In this document: positions 9,064-17,941 of the stretch, piece by piece
Layout of the letters: every line of letters begins with the position of its first letter
Position numbering within the stretch: position 1 is the first letter of the stretch
Position numbers and translations under genes: made by a program
Notes under the pieces: generated by a model
Told to the model about the DNA's origin: nothing
Database searches by the model: none
What the model saw: the letters and a program-made list of their open reading frames with translations, nothing else
Assembly (NCBI GenBank): GCA_964458835.1
Contig: CAYWKV010000007.1
Coordinates: 1-48,171, forward strand
Length of the DNA stretch: 48,171 nt
DNA from: JAHJQQ01 sp964458835
GTDB lineage: Bacteria > Pseudomonadota > Gammaproteobacteria > Thiohalobacterales > Thiohalobacteraceae
Direction: 5' to 3'

Positions 9064-9989
9064 TGGAATCGCCGCAGCCAGCCGCACGAAACGGCCTGCA
9101 TTTCATTGAACCAATCCGGGTGTGCCAGTATGTGGTTGGCCTTGTCGATGACGTGTATCTCCACCCGATTCTGGTAGCCGGCAAGACGGCCGGGATGACG
9201 TTCCTCGAATTTCTCCTTGAATTCCGCCGCCAGCCGGTCGGATCCACTGAAGATATGGAGCATCGGGCGCCCGCTCTCCACCATCGCGAAGAACGCCGGC
9301 GCGAATTTCGGATTGGTGTTATCCATGGGTAAGCCATCCCGAGTTGGCGCGGCAGGCCTGGGTGTCTTGCGGTCGAACAGCCGCCGGACCGATTTCCAGA
9401 TGACCCGATAATCACTCTTGAACGACAGCAGGCGCAACCAGGACGCAGGCTCCAGCAGTTTACGCAGGTAACTCCGGCGCAGCTGGTCCAGCTGACCGCG
9501 CGTCAGGTGTGCGGACCATTGAGCATCGCCCGCATCGAGTGCCACCGGGATACCCAGTGCCAACAGGCCGATGATGCGCCGGTCGTGCTCGGCGGTGAGC
9601 AGGCCGGTGATCGCGCCGCCGCACAGCCCGCCGGCGATGAAATGGTGGAAGCCGTGCTCGGCCTGCAGCCAGTCCAGCGCCGCGCGGGTGTCGCCGACGA
9701 ATCGGCCGAGCTGGATATTGTTGTAGACGTGACTCAGCTGGGTATGTTCGATTTCACCTTCGGCGTCGCCGAGGCCGGAAAAGTCGAAGCGCAGCACGGC
9801 AAAGCCTTCACGCGCGAACGTATCCGCCATTTTGTTGTACATGCGATGCGGGGCGACGCGCATCTTCACACCCGGCGAAAGCAGCAGGATGCAGGGCCGG
9901 CCGGCGACCGGGGCATCCGGCAGATGCAGCATGCCGATCAGCTGCTGTCCTTCACCGTTCCTGAACCGCACCGGCACGATCTCAGGCAT
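9060..9989 (-). CDS. Exosortase A system-associated hydrolase 1 (alpha/beta-hydrolase fold)
   Basis: The 309-residue product has the alpha/beta-hydrolase layout: an oxyanion-side strand ending LLLSPG, a GDAEGEIE segment, a nucleophile elbow GLCGG at 121-125, SGSDRL as the probable acid region and KANHIL with the likely catalytic histidine. The nucleophile position is Cys123 rather than Ser. It matches the family known from exosortase A loci (TIGR03100-type), whose substrate is not established. Longer readings of the frame to 10259 run inside the upstream gene and look like antisense-style arginine-rich sequence; the ATG at 9989 has GGAGG six bases ahead. It overlaps the hydrolase 2 gene by eight bases. 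Confidence 0.85.
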   Translation of the reverse strand: MPEIVPVRFRNGEGQQLIGMLHLPDAPVAGRPCILLLSPGVKMRVAPHRMYNKMADTFAREGFAVLRFDFSGLGDAEGEIEHTQLSHVYNNIQLGRFVGDTRAALDWLQAEHGFHHFIAGGLCGGAITGLLTAEHDRRIIGLLALGIPVALDAGDAQWSAHLTRGQLDQLRRSYLRKLLEPASWLRLLSFKSDYRVIWKSVRRLFDRKTPRPAAPTRDGLPMDNTNPKFAPAFFAMVESGRPMLHIFSGSDRLAAEFKEKFEERHPGRLAGYQNRVEIHVIDKANHILAHPDWFNEMQAVSCGWLRRFQ

Positions 9990-10806
9990 GGGCTGCCTCC
10001 AGCCAGGTCCGGGTAGCGGCAGAGAGTGCCGGTGAATGTCGCACGAACTGCTTGATCTCTTTCCAGAACTGCAATTCCTCGACCCGTTGCAGATCGGCGT
10101 CGGGAAAGGCGGACGCGAGTGCCTGCAGATCGGCGCGCGGGGCCTGTGAGGCACGCGCGATCTCGACGATCCGCACCGGCGCCTGCACCTGCGCGGCTGC
10201 CTCGGGAAGCCGGATCGCGCAGGCCTGGTCGAAGAACGGATTGCCGAGCTCATAGCCATCGATGTTGACGAATTCGCCGGCGCGGATACGGGCGACCAGC
10301 TCGTCCCGGTTGGTGACCACCTTGCCGTAGAGCACCATCTGGGTGGTCAGGTTGGAGCGCAGCTGATCCTGCAGATACTGCGCCATGTCGACGATCGGGT
10401 CCCAGAGTACCAGGCGCCCGACGGCCGGATCGCCCGCCGCCGCCAGTACGGCCAGGCTGGCGCCGTAACGCAACCCGAGGAGATTGACACGGGTCACCGT
10501 AGGCAGCCGGCGCCGCAGCTCGGCGGCGGCCGCATGGATGTCGGCCACGTGGTCCGCCGGCGTGAACTGCTCGAAATCCCCTTCGCTGTCGCCGTAGCCG
10601 CGGTAGTCGAAACGCAGTACAGGCATTCCTTCCCGGGCCAGCTCGCGCGCCATGGAGACGAATACTCGGTGCGACCAGAGCTTCTCCTCGGCAAACGGAT
10701 GACAGAATACCCAACCTTCCGCATCGGCCCGGACGGTGTCCGGTTGGTGCAGCAGCCCGAACAGCCGACGTCCCTGGCCGTCGAAGAAAAACGGCGTCTC
10801 GCTCAC
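9982..10806 (-). CDS. Exosortase A system-associated hydrolase 2 (alpha/beta-hydrolase fold)
   Basis: A 274-residue alpha/beta-hydrolase-fold protein that pairs with hydrolase 1, as in other exosortase A loci (TIGR03101-type). FDYRGYGDSEGDF (67-79) is a clear fold signature. The nucleophile elbow reads GLRYG at 111-115, so Arg113 sits where a serine would be, and I see no obvious catalytic histidine near the C-terminus. It may therefore be a non-catalytic partner. I chose the GTG at 10806, which overlaps the upstream glycosyltransferase stop by four bases (GTGA); the ATG at 10845 would add 13 residues inside that gene. Base composition is very GC-rich here (45 of 60 bases at 10141-10200). Confidence 0.83.
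   Translation of the reverse strand: MSETPFFFDGQGRRLFGLLHQPDTVRADAEGWVFCHPFAEEKLWSHRVFVSMARELAREGMPVLRFDYRGYGDSEGDFEQFTPADHVADIHAAAAELRRRLPTVTRVNLLGLRYGASLAVLAAAGDPAVGRLVLWDPIVDMAQYLQDQLRSNLTTQMVLYGKVVTNRDELVARIRAGEFVNIDGYELGNPFFDQACAIRLPEAAAQVQAPVRIVEIARASQAPRADLQALASAFPDADLQRVEELQFWKEIKQFVRHSPALSAATRTWLEAAHA
9996..10000 (-). promoter_or_regulatory. Ribosome binding site GGAGG for hydrolase 1
   Basis: GGAGG on the minus strand, six bases before the ATG at 9989. It settles the start of hydrolase 1 inside a frame that is open much further upstream. Confidence 0.7.
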
Positions 10807-11963
10807 GGTGCTCCCTTTATGACGCTGCGCTCGGAGGGCGTCCACAGCTCCTGGCGCTCACCCTTCAGATAGCGGGTCCAGGCGACCAGGATTGCCGCGT
10901 TCACCATGACGAAGAACAGCGCGACCCGGCCCGGGGCGGTGTCCTGGAGTCCGGCAACGCCGCGGTAGGCCAGTGCCGCGAGAGCGTAGAAGCCGATCTG
11001 CAACGCCAGCAGAACACCGTAGCCCCCCCTGTCTGCCAGGGCGAGATTGCTCAGGATGGCCGCGATCAGCATGAACGGCACCAGCCATCGGACGAGCTTG
11101 TGCGACAGGAGCAGCCAGGCGAACCGCCCGTAGCGCAGCGGGTTGAGCAGGGCCGGTTTGGCGAACAGGGTGGCGATGCCCCGCAACAGCGTCCGGACCT
11201 TGCGCTGGAACTCCTGCTCCGGCCGCGCGACGGCGGTCATATGGCCGCGGGCCGCAGGTTCGGTCAGGGCGCGGTATCCCTGCTCCACAGTGTTCAGCAC
11301 CGACAGGAAATCGGGCGCCAGTCCGGGTTGGAAGGGCTGCACCAGGTCGCGGCGCTGGGCATAGAACGAACCGCTGGCTCCGACGATGGAGGCCACCGCC
11401 GACTCCTGGTTGCGCAGGTACAGCTCGTAACGGCCGTACAGACCCTCCCCGGCCCCTCCGGCGATATGGTCCTCGCCCGACACGCAGCCTACGCGCGGGT
11501 CCGCGAACGGCCGCAGCAGGGCGCTCACCGCCCCGGGTTCCAGCAGGATCGAGGCGTCGGTGAAGACGATGATCCGGCCATCGGCGGCTTCCAGGCCGGT
11601 GTTGAGGGCATGAGCCTTGCCGGCGCGTTCCGGCACCTCCACCACCGACAGACGGAAAGGCAGGTTCGGCGCCGCGTCGTGCAGCAGTTTCAGGGTGCCG
11701 TCGGTGGACCCGTCGGAGACGAATACGACCTGGAGACGGTCCGGGGGATAATCCAGGGCGGCCAGGTTGTCGAGCTTGGCGGGCAGGACCCGCTCTTCGT
11801 TGTGCACCGGGATGACCATGGAGACCGTCTGCGGCCCCTGCTCCGAGGCCGGGACCGGCAGCCGGGGCCGGGCAGCCAGCCGCGCCAGCACCGCGAGCAG
11901 GGCCGGATAGAGGAAATAGGCGTACACGACGCCCAACAGGCTGGTCCAAAAGATGATTTTCAT
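10803..11963 (-). CDS. Membrane-associated family 2 glycosyltransferase
   Basis: The 386-residue protein starts with one hydrophobic segment (about 5-28), followed by a GT-A catalytic domain with VSMVIPVHNEE, VSDGSTDGT, FTDAS as the metal-binding DXD-like motif, and GEDHIAGG. The region QEFQRKVR resembles the QXXRW-type acceptor motif of processive GT2 enzymes without the tryptophan. At least three further hydrophobic segments follow after about residue 290. This topology fits a membrane-bound polysaccharide glycosyltransferase acting on a lipid-linked acceptor. It is the first gene of the leftward operon that ends at the window edge and stands divergent to the FemAB gene, so a promoter should lie in 11964-12368. 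Confidence 0.85.
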   Translation of the reverse strand: MKIIFWTSLLGVVYAYFLYPALLAVLARLAARPRLPVPASEQGPQTVSMVIPVHNEERVLPAKLDNLAALDYPPDRLQVVFVSDGSTDGTLKLLHDAAPNLPFRLSVVEVPERAGKAHALNTGLEAADGRIIVFTDASILLEPGAVSALLRPFADPRVGCVSGEDHIAGGAGEGLYGRYELYLRNQESAVASIVGASGSFYAQRRDLVQPFQPGLAPDFLSVLNTVEQGYRALTEPAARGHMTAVARPEQEFQRKVRTLLRGIATLFAKPALLNPLRYGRFAWLLLSHKLVRWLVPFMLIAAILSNLALADRGGYGVLLALQIGFYALAALAYRGVAGLQDTAPGRVALFFVMVNAAILVAWTRYLKGERQELWTPSERSVIKGAP

Positions 11964-12368
11964 CGCAGCGAGCGGCGGAAGGCGGGTAGCCGGCGTGGGA
12001 TCCTCCGGCTCATCAGGCCCTGCCTACCGCAACCAATGCCCCCCATCGGGTCGTACAACATATTGAAATATTAGTTGAAATCAATGCCGGATGTAAGCGT
12101 TCCCGCAGGTCGTCGGGCCGCCCTCTCTTCTGAACGGAGAGTGTCGGCGGAGCTCCCTCCAGCGAAGCCTCTGGCAGAGTACCCGAGCGCATGGCGCCGG
12201 CACAGGGGTCAAACCCAATATCCATGAACAGACAGATTCCCGCAGTCGCGTAAGCCATTGCCTACATCCAAACCATCGATCGTAATGGTATCGTTGACCT
12301 GCAATTCGAGCGCCCGCCGATGCCATAACAATTCCTACACGTGCATGGATATAGGCAGTGTGATACGC
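11964..12368. other. Divergent intergenic region between GT2 and FemAB genes
   Basis: About 400 bases separate the leftward GT2 gene from the rightward FemAB gene. No protein-like frame is recognisable. It holds an AT-rich patch at about 12057-12084 containing two direct copies of TTGAAAT (12063-12069 and 12075-12081), and an imperfect inverted repeat at 12118-12150 (CCGCC and CTCTC arms pairing with GAGAG and GGCGG). Promoters for both operons are expected here, but I see no convincing -35/-10 pair and no sigma-54 type -24/-12 site with correct spacing. Confidence 0.4.
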
Positions 12369-13469
12369 ATGTCCGGACAGCCTGTCATCGAGATGTCTTC
12401 CCGTCAGCACGTCACCTCCCCCGCGGCATTGCCCTGCCGCATCGAGAACGCCACGGATGCCGATGCGGCCGCGTGGGACGCCTTCCTCCAGCGTACGCCC
12501 GGTGCGAACTTCTATCAGGCCTACGGCTGGCGCCAGGTCAACAGCCGGCAGTTCGGCCACGACACCCATTACCTCGTGGCACGCGCCGCAGCGGGTGGGG
12601 ACATCCGTGGCGTATTACCCCTGGTGTTGCTGAAGAGCCGGCTGTTCGGCACCATCCTGTGTTCCATGCCGTTCGTGAATTTCGGCGGTCCCTGTGCCGC
12701 GGACGCGGATGCCGCTCAGGCACTGCTGGCGCGGGCCGTCTCGCTCACCCATGAGCTCGACGCCGATTACGCCGAGCTGCGCGTACTGCAGCCCGCCCGG
12801 GACGATCTGCCCACGACACGCCACAAGGTCAGTATGACCATCGAGCTCGACCCCGACCCGGACCGGGTGTGGCAGGCCTTTACCAGCAAACACCGCACCA
12901 ATATCCGTCGTGTCTACAAGAACGATATCGAAGTGCGCCACGGGCGCCAGGAGCTCCTGGACGATTTCCACCGCCTCCTGTCGCTCAGCTGGCGGCACCT
13001 GGGCACGCCGATCTACCGCAAGGCCTATTTCACCGAGATCCTGGAACGCTTCCCGGAAACGACCCGCATCTTCATCGCCTATCGGCACGATGCGCCGGTC
13101 GCGGCCGCCTTCAACGGTTATTTCAAGGACACCGTCGAGGGTATGTGGGCGGGGACCTCGCCGGAGCATCAGAAACTGCAGCCGAACTACGTGCTGTACT
13201 GGGAAATGATCAGACATGCCTGCGAGAACGGTTATCGGCATTTCCATCTGGGCCGCTCCACCGTCGACAGCAATGCCGAGCAGTTCAAGAAGAAATGGAA
13301 TGCCCATGCGCAGCAGCTCTACTGGCAGTACGTCCTGAACGGTCGCCAGACACTGCCCGAGCTGAACGTGAACAATCCAAAATACCGCCTGGCGATTGCG
13401 CTGTGGCGGCAGCTGCCGCTGCCGGCGACCCAGTGGCTGGGACCCCTGGTCGCGCGCTCGATACCCTAG
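12369..13469 (+). CDS. FemAB-like XrtA/PEP-CTERM system-associated protein
   Basis: A 366-residue protein of the FemAB/GNAT superfamily, with the pattern of the exosortase-associated FemAB family: the N-terminal half has NFYQAYGWRQ and a FVNFGGPC stretch, and the C-terminal half has VAAAFNGYFKDTVEGMWAG and FHLGRSTVDSNAEQFKKKWNA, the typical FemAB C-terminal block. Classical FemABX proteins transfer amino acids from aminoacyl-tRNA to peptidoglycan precursors; relatives use other acyl donors. Acceptor here is unknown, probably the glycan. The frame is open to 12258; I prefer the ATG at 12369, but ATGs at 12345 and 12393 are also possible because no strong ribosome site is visible. It leads a seven-gene rightward cassette. 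Confidence 0.85.
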   Translation: MSGQPVIEMSSRQHVTSPAALPCRIENATDADAAAWDAFLQRTPGANFYQAYGWRQVNSRQFGHDTHYLVARAAAGGDIRGVLPLVLLKSRLFGTILCSMPFVNFGGPCAADADAAQALLARAVSLTHELDADYAELRVLQPARDDLPTTRHKVSMTIELDPDPDRVWQAFTSKHRTNIRRVYKNDIEVRHGRQELLDDFHRLLSLSWRHLGTPIYRKAYFTEILERFPETTRIFIAYRHDAPVAAAFNGYFKDTVEGMWAGTSPEHQKLQPNYVLYWEMIRHACENGYRHFHLGRSTVDSNAEQFKKKWNAHAQQLYWQYVLNGRQTLPELNVNNPKYRLAIALWRQLPLPATQWLGPLVARSIP

Positions 13470-13472
13470 ATC

Positions 13473-14699
13473 ATGCTGCCGCCACGTTTCATTGCGCCCG
13501 CCGGAACACCGATCCCGTTCGCCGCGCTCGTGTCCGCGGGGATCGACCAGCTGCGCGGCCAGCACACGGGGCTTGCACTCGCCGCAGCTATCCGGGAGCG
13601 CTACGGTGTCCGCCACTGCCTTACGCTCTCGTCGGGGCGGGCTGCGTTGGCACTCATCTTCCGTGCGCTGAAGAACCTGGCAGGCGATCCCCGGCGCAAT
13701 GAGATCATCGTGCCGGGCTACACCTGCTACTCGGTCGCGGCCTCCGCCGTGGTGAGCGGGTTGCGGCTGCGCATCGTCGATATCGATCCGCGGACGCTGT
13801 CCTACGACCCGGATCTGCTGGCAGACGTCGACTGCTCCCGGGTGCTGGCCGTCGTCTCCGCGAACCTCTACGGCCTGCCGAACGATCTCGACGCCATCGA
13901 GCGGTTCGCAAGAATGCGTGGGATCTACATGATCGACGACGCCGCACAGGCCATGCACGCGAAGCTCCAGGGGCGTTACGCCGGCACGTTCGGCGACGTC
14001 GGTATCTACAGCTTCGACAAGGGTAAGAACATCACCTCGCTGCAGGGCGGCGCGATCGTCACCGGCGATGACGCCATCGCCAGCGCCCTCGCCGAGGCCA
14101 TCGACGAACTACCGGACGAACCCCCCTCCACGACCGCTGCGGCGTTCCTCAAACTCTCGGTCTACGCCCTGCTGCTGCGGCCCTGGCTGTACTGGATACC
14201 GGCCGGCATACCGGCGCTGGGGCTCGGCAGGACTATCTACACGACTGACATCCCGATGCATCGCTCGAGCACCCTGGCGACCAGCCTGGTACTGCGCCTC
14301 CTCGCGCGGATCGATGAGATAACCGCGGTGCGGGTACAGGCTGCCGCGCGCATCGCAAAGGCACTGAGTGAAGTCGGGGCGTTGACGGTGATCGATCCGC
14401 TCCCCGGCAGCGAACCTGTCTATCTGCGCCTCCCCTGCCTGGCCGCCGGCACAAGCCAGCGTGATGGCCTCATCGATGCGCTGGTCGATGCCGGAATCGG
14501 TGCCACGGGTTCCTTTCCGCGCGCCCTGGGAGACCTGCCGGACATCGCCGACCACATCAGCATCGAGCGCGGCGTCATGCGCGGTGCCCGGGACGTGGCT
14601 GCTCGTATCGTCACTCTGCCGACCATCGCCTATCTGCGCGATGCGGACATCCACCGGCTGGTGGGTGCGCTCCGCGCAACCTCGTCTCCTGAGGCCTGA
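13473..14699 (+). CDS. DegT/DnrJ/EryC1/StrS-type PLP-dependent aminotransferase
   Basis: The 408-residue protein has the sugar aminotransferase layout: SSGRAALA in the cofactor phosphate region, PGYTCYS, the cofactor-contacting IDDAAQA (154-160), and YSFDKGKNITSLQGG, in which Lys185 is the likely Schiff-base lysine. Family members convert keto-sugar nucleotides to amino sugars, for example at C3 or C4. It begins three bases after the FemAB stop and is followed six bases later by a CelD-like gene, so it is in the same operon. An amino group installed by this enzyme would be a natural acceptor for the neighbouring GNAT and FemAB proteins, which is inference. The exact sugar is not predictable. 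Confidence 0.87.
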   Translation: MLPPRFIAPAGTPIPFAALVSAGIDQLRGQHTGLALAAAIRERYGVRHCLTLSSGRAALALIFRALKNLAGDPRRNEIIVPGYTCYSVAASAVVSGLRLRIVDIDPRTLSYDPDLLADVDCSRVLAVVSANLYGLPNDLDAIERFARMRGIYMIDDAAQAMHAKLQGRYAGTFGDVGIYSFDKGKNITSLQGGAIVTGDDAIASALAEAIDELPDEPPSTTAAAFLKLSVYALLLRPWLYWIPAGIPALGLGRTIYTTDIPMHRSSTLATSLVLRLLARIDEITAVRVQAAARIAKALSEVGALTVIDPLPGSEPVYLRLPCLAAGTSQRDGLIDALVDAGIGATGSFPRALGDLPDIADHISIERGVMRGARDVAARIVTLPTIAYLRDADIHRLVGALRATSSPEA

Positions 14700-14705
14700 T
14701 CCGTC

Positions 14706-15815
14706 ATGCAAGTCAAGGTGCACGACTCCATAGGCAGCATTCCCCTGACGCGCGAGCGTTGGAACAGCATCTCCGGTCAGGGTCCCACCAGGACCATCTT
14801 CCAGACTCACGAATGGGCGAGCGCCTGGTGGGAGACCTTCGGGCATTGCCACAAACTGCTCCATCTCGAACTCGACAGCCGGGATCAGTCCACCGCCGGG
14901 TTCGTCTGTCTGATGAGCAGTGTGACGGACGGCCGGGGCGATCGGTGGCGCATCATGGCGGATACCAACAGCGACTATTGCGACATACCGGTGCTGGGCA
15001 ACCGCTTCGCGGCGCTCGATGCGCTGGTGAAGTTTCTCGCGCGCGACTTCGGAGGCTGGGAAAGTCTTTCGCTCATGAACATCCCGGAACAGTCCCCCAC
15101 GCTGGCGGCGCTGACGACGCTGTGCGACAGGCATGGTCTGTGGCTACGCGTCAGCAGCCGGATCTCCGCCCCCAAAATCCGGCTCCAAGGAGCCGATCAG
15201 GAGGTGAAACACAAGTACAGTGTCAGACGTCACTGCAACCGCCTGGATAAACTTGGGAAAGTGGATTTCCGCGTGCTGCGGGACCCACGCGAACTGCCGC
15301 GGTTATTGGGCGTTCTCTATGAACAGCATATCGGGCGCTATCGTGAAAAAGGCGAAACCAGTCTGTTCGAAAATCCGCTAGCCCGCCGTTTCTATGAACG
15401 GCTGTCGATCGGACTTCTGAACGCCGGATGGCTGAATTTTTCCGAGCTGACGCTCGACGGCAAGCCGATTGCCGTTCATTTCGGCTTTGAATATGACCGC
15501 GTTATGACCTGGTACAAGCCGGCCTTCGATGTCGCCTATCAGCGCTACTCGCCAGGCACCGTTCTCATCAGAAACCTCATTGACTACGCAAAATCGCGCG
15601 ACTTTCACGCGTTCGATTTTACGGTGGGCGACGAGGCATTCAAGGAACGCTTCAGCAACACGACGAGCTACAACAGGAATATCGTCATATACAGGAATCG
15701 GCCAGCCGCGTTCATCCACGCGGTGAGGGACCATTCCATTTCCGCCGCCAAGCGCTTCGCCATGTATTTTGGGATACGCCATGCTCCAGGCCAGCGTCAT
15801 CGTACCCACCCATAA
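14706..15815 (+). CDS. CelD/BcsL-like GNAT-fold acyltransferase
   Basis: The 369-residue product matches the acetyltransferase type often annotated as CelD or cellulose-biosynthesis-related (Acetyltransf_6 domain), a double-GNAT fold related to FemAB. Visible landmarks are FQTHEWASAWWETFG near the N-terminus, KHKYSVRRHCNRL in the middle and the C-terminal blocks PIAVHFGFEYDRVMTWYKPAFD and FDFTVGDEAFKERFS, both characteristic of the family. It has no signal peptide and is presumably cytoplasmic. The likely job is acylation of an amino sugar or hydroxyl on a glycan precursor. Its end overlaps the next gene by about 35 bases, a tight operon arrangement. Donor and acceptor are unknown. Confidence 0.83.
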   Translation: MQVKVHDSIGSIPLTRERWNSISGQGPTRTIFQTHEWASAWWETFGHCHKLLHLELDSRDQSTAGFVCLMSSVTDGRGDRWRIMADTNSDYCDIPVLGNRFAALDALVKFLARDFGGWESLSLMNIPEQSPTLAALTTLCDRHGLWLRVSSRISAPKIRLQGADQEVKHKYSVRRHCNRLDKLGKVDFRVLRDPRELPRLLGVLYEQHIGRYREKGETSLFENPLARRFYERLSIGLLNAGWLNFSELTLDGKPIAVHFGFEYDRVMTWYKPAFDVAYQRYSPGTVLIRNLIDYAKSRDFHAFDFTVGDEAFKERFSNTTSYNRNIVIYRNRPAAFIHAVRDHSISAAKRFAMYFGIRHAPGQRHRTHP

Positions 15816-16830
15816 CCGCCCGGGCTACCTGCGCGAAGCCCTGCAGAGCGTGGTGGGACAGGAAGGGGTCGACCTCGATGTCATCGTCATCGGTGATGGC
15901 GCGGACGAGGAAACCGAATCGGTGGTTCGTGAGTTTTCCGGGATACGCTACGTGTGGCAGCCGCAGGCCGGTCCAAATGCGGCACGCAACCATGCCGTCC
16001 GCCTCGCTCGCCATGACTGTGTCGCGTTGCTGGATGACGATGATCTGTGGCTGCCGGGCAAGATGCGCAGCCAATTGGAGATCATCGCCGAACACCCGGA
16101 TGCCGCATATGTCTTCAGCGATTTCTACATCCTTCGCGAAGGGCAGCCGTTGATCCCAGGCGGGCTGTCTACCTGGGGAATACCGCGCTCGGACTGGGAG
16201 CCGCTCCTTAAACAGCCCTTCTGGTCGACCGATGGCATGGACACCCGGGATGGAGAACGCCCGCCTCCTACCGGCTACCAAATGGATCTGTACGAAGCGC
16301 TGCTGAGGCATCCCTATGTATTGCCGACCACGGCCGTCTTCCGGAAATCGTTTCTCGCACCTGATATCCGGTTTGTCGACGCGGATTTCATCTGCGGGGA
16401 CTGGGAGTTTTTCGCGCGATTGTCCAGGCGCCACCCGGCGATCTACATGCCGATCGAGACGGCCTGCAACCGCAGTCACGAGGAGCCCGGCCGTCTTACC
16501 CGCACGCCCGGTACGCTACAACTTCGGTACAGGCTCGAAATGATCGACCGTGTCTGGGGAACAGACGACGGATTCATGGCCGCCCCCCACAACCGGGAAC
16601 TCGTCCAGGATACACGCCTGCAGTGTCTGTTGGCGCTCGCCCGCAGCCAGTTGCGTGACGGTGATGGGCCTGGTGTCCGGAAGTCGCTGGATCAGGCCGC
16701 CGCTCTGGGCCGGAGCATTCCGGTGCTGCTACGTGCCGTCAGGTTGTGCGCGTCTGTCCCGGGAGGACTGTTCTGCCTGCGGGCCTCCCACCGCTTCATC
16801 GAACAGGCACGCCGGCGGCGGGACCGCTGA
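15781..16830 (+). CDS. Family 2 glycosyltransferase
   Basis: A 349-residue GT-A glycosyltransferase. ASVIVPTHNRPGYL opens the nucleotide-binding strand, GPNAARNHAV is the conserved helix region, and LLDDDDLWLPGK contains the metal-binding DXD motif. Further on, ICGDWEFFARLSRR is the acceptor-side ED-like motif. A TTG at 15769 would lengthen the protein by four residues; the ATG at 15781 has GGGA about six bases upstream and is preferred. The stop codon TGA overlaps the ATG of the following GNAT gene (TGATG at 16828-16832). No membrane segment is evident. The transferred sugar is unknown. Confidence 0.87.
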   Translation: MLQASVIVPTHNRPGYLREALQSVVGQEGVDLDVIVIGDGADEETESVVREFSGIRYVWQPQAGPNAARNHAVRLARHDCVALLDDDDLWLPGKMRSQLEIIAEHPDAAYVFSDFYILREGQPLIPGGLSTWGIPRSDWEPLLKQPFWSTDGMDTRDGERPPPTGYQMDLYEALLRHPYVLPTTAVFRKSFLAPDIRFVDADFICGDWEFFARLSRRHPAIYMPIETACNRSHEEPGRLTRTPGTLQLRYRLEMIDRVWGTDDGFMAAPHNRELVQDTRLQCLLALARSQLRDGDGPGVRKSLDQAAALGRSIPVLLRAVRLCASVPGGLFCLRASHRFIEQARRRRDR

Positions 16831-17930
16831 TGGGTGATTTCACGGTCGGAAATGCCGGCGGCCTGGAGGAGTTGTCTCCCTGGAGACGGCAGTGGGATGA
16901 CCTGGCCGCGGCTCAGGAACTGCCGATGCTGAGGTACCAATGGTTCGCTGCAGCGGAGCGGCACCTGGCAGAGCCGGGCAGCGTCCGGATCGTGCACGTC
17001 ATGGACCAAGACCAAAACCTGGTCGCGGCGCTGCCGCTGCAAAAGACCAGCGACGAGAATGGTCATACCCGCTACGAGATTCTCGGCCAGCGGCGGCTGT
17101 ACGAGCCGACGGATATGCTGTATCGGGACGATTCCGCGCGAAGCCGGTTGCTGAGTGCGGCGGCGGGTCTGGGTGATCCGATTATGCTGTCGCGTTTGTG
17201 GCCAAGCCGTTTGAGGGCAGACGCGGCTGCCGCAACCCCTGCCGGTCGTGTCCGGGTCCGTTGCCATGCGATCGAACTCGGGAAACCGTCCGCCCCATCG
17301 CAGCATGTGCGCCTCGAAGGTGATTACGAGGCGTACAGCAAAACACTGCCTCCCCGTCGCCGCTATGACTTGCGGCGTGCCTACCGCCGTGCCGCAGACA
17401 TAGGCCACCTGTCCATCGATTTCGCAACACCAGGTCCAGAGGAACTGCACAGAGGGTTGGATGCGGCTTTTGAAGTCGAGGCGCGCAGCTGGAAAAGCGC
17501 CCGGCACACTAACGTCAAGGCGAACCCCGATCTTCGTGCCTTCTTCTATCAGACCCTGAGCAGTTATGCGACCACGCACGACGTCCTCGTGGGCCTTCTC
17601 TCGATCGAGGGGGAACTGGCCGCCGCACAGGTGTGCCTGCGCGCTCATCGCAGAATCTGGATACTCAAGATAGGCTATGATGACGCCTTCCGGAGGATGT
17701 CCCCGGGTTTGATCCTCATGAACGAACTGATACATTACGGCCACGATAACGGCTTTCTCGGGATAGAGTTTCTCGGCTCTGCCGAGGGCTGGCTCGATGC
17801 ATGGCGTCCGGAAATGCGGCACTACCGGCTGCTGGCCCTCTATCCGTACACCCCGCGCAGCCTGGCGTGCCTCGGTGGAGACATCTTCGCATTGGCACGG
17901 CGCCGTACGCGGCCCGTGAACCGTGTCTGA
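16830..17930 (+). CDS. Second CelD/BcsL-like GNAT-fold acyltransferase
   Basis: The 366-residue protein belongs to the same double-GNAT family as the gene at 14706 but is clearly divergent from it. The N-terminal half has LRYQWFAAAERHL; the middle KTLPPRRRYDLRRAYRRA is the family's basic region; the C-terminal half contains ELAAAQVCLRAHRRIWILKIGYDDAFRRMSPG and IEFLGSAEGWLDAW. The start ATG at 16830 overlaps the upstream TGA by one base; an earlier in-frame ATG at 16746 lies inside the glycosyltransferase gene and is rejected. Together with FemAB, this makes three FemAB/GNAT-fold transferases in one operon, suggesting several distinct acyl or aminoacyl decorations. Confidence 0.82.
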   Translation: MGDFTVGNAGGLEELSPWRRQWDDLAAAQELPMLRYQWFAAAERHLAEPGSVRIVHVMDQDQNLVAALPLQKTSDENGHTRYEILGQRRLYEPTDMLYRDDSARSRLLSAAAGLGDPIMLSRLWPSRLRADAAAATPAGRVRVRCHAIELGKPSAPSQHVRLEGDYEAYSKTLPPRRRYDLRRAYRRAADIGHLSIDFATPGPEELHRGLDAAFEVEARSWKSARHTNVKANPDLRAFFYQTLSSYATTHDVLVGLLSIEGELAAAQVCLRAHRRIWILKIGYDDAFRRMSPGLILMNELIHYGHDNGFLGIEFLGSAEGWLDAWRPEMRHYRLLALYPYTPRSLACLGGDIFALARRRTRPVNRV

Positions 17931-17941
17931 CCGGGTACTCG

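Noticed and set aside
12290..12310. Sigma-54-like TGGTATC...CTGC upstream of FemAB
   Set aside because: Spacing between GG and GC is twelve bases, which is outside the rule.
12615..13958. 447-codon minus-strand frame
   Set aside because: Lies antisense to FemAB and DegT genes, which have clear conserved motifs; the frame has none.
16692..17822. 376-codon minus-strand frame
   Set aside because: Antisense to the GT2 and second GNAT genes, no motif, many rare-pattern residues.
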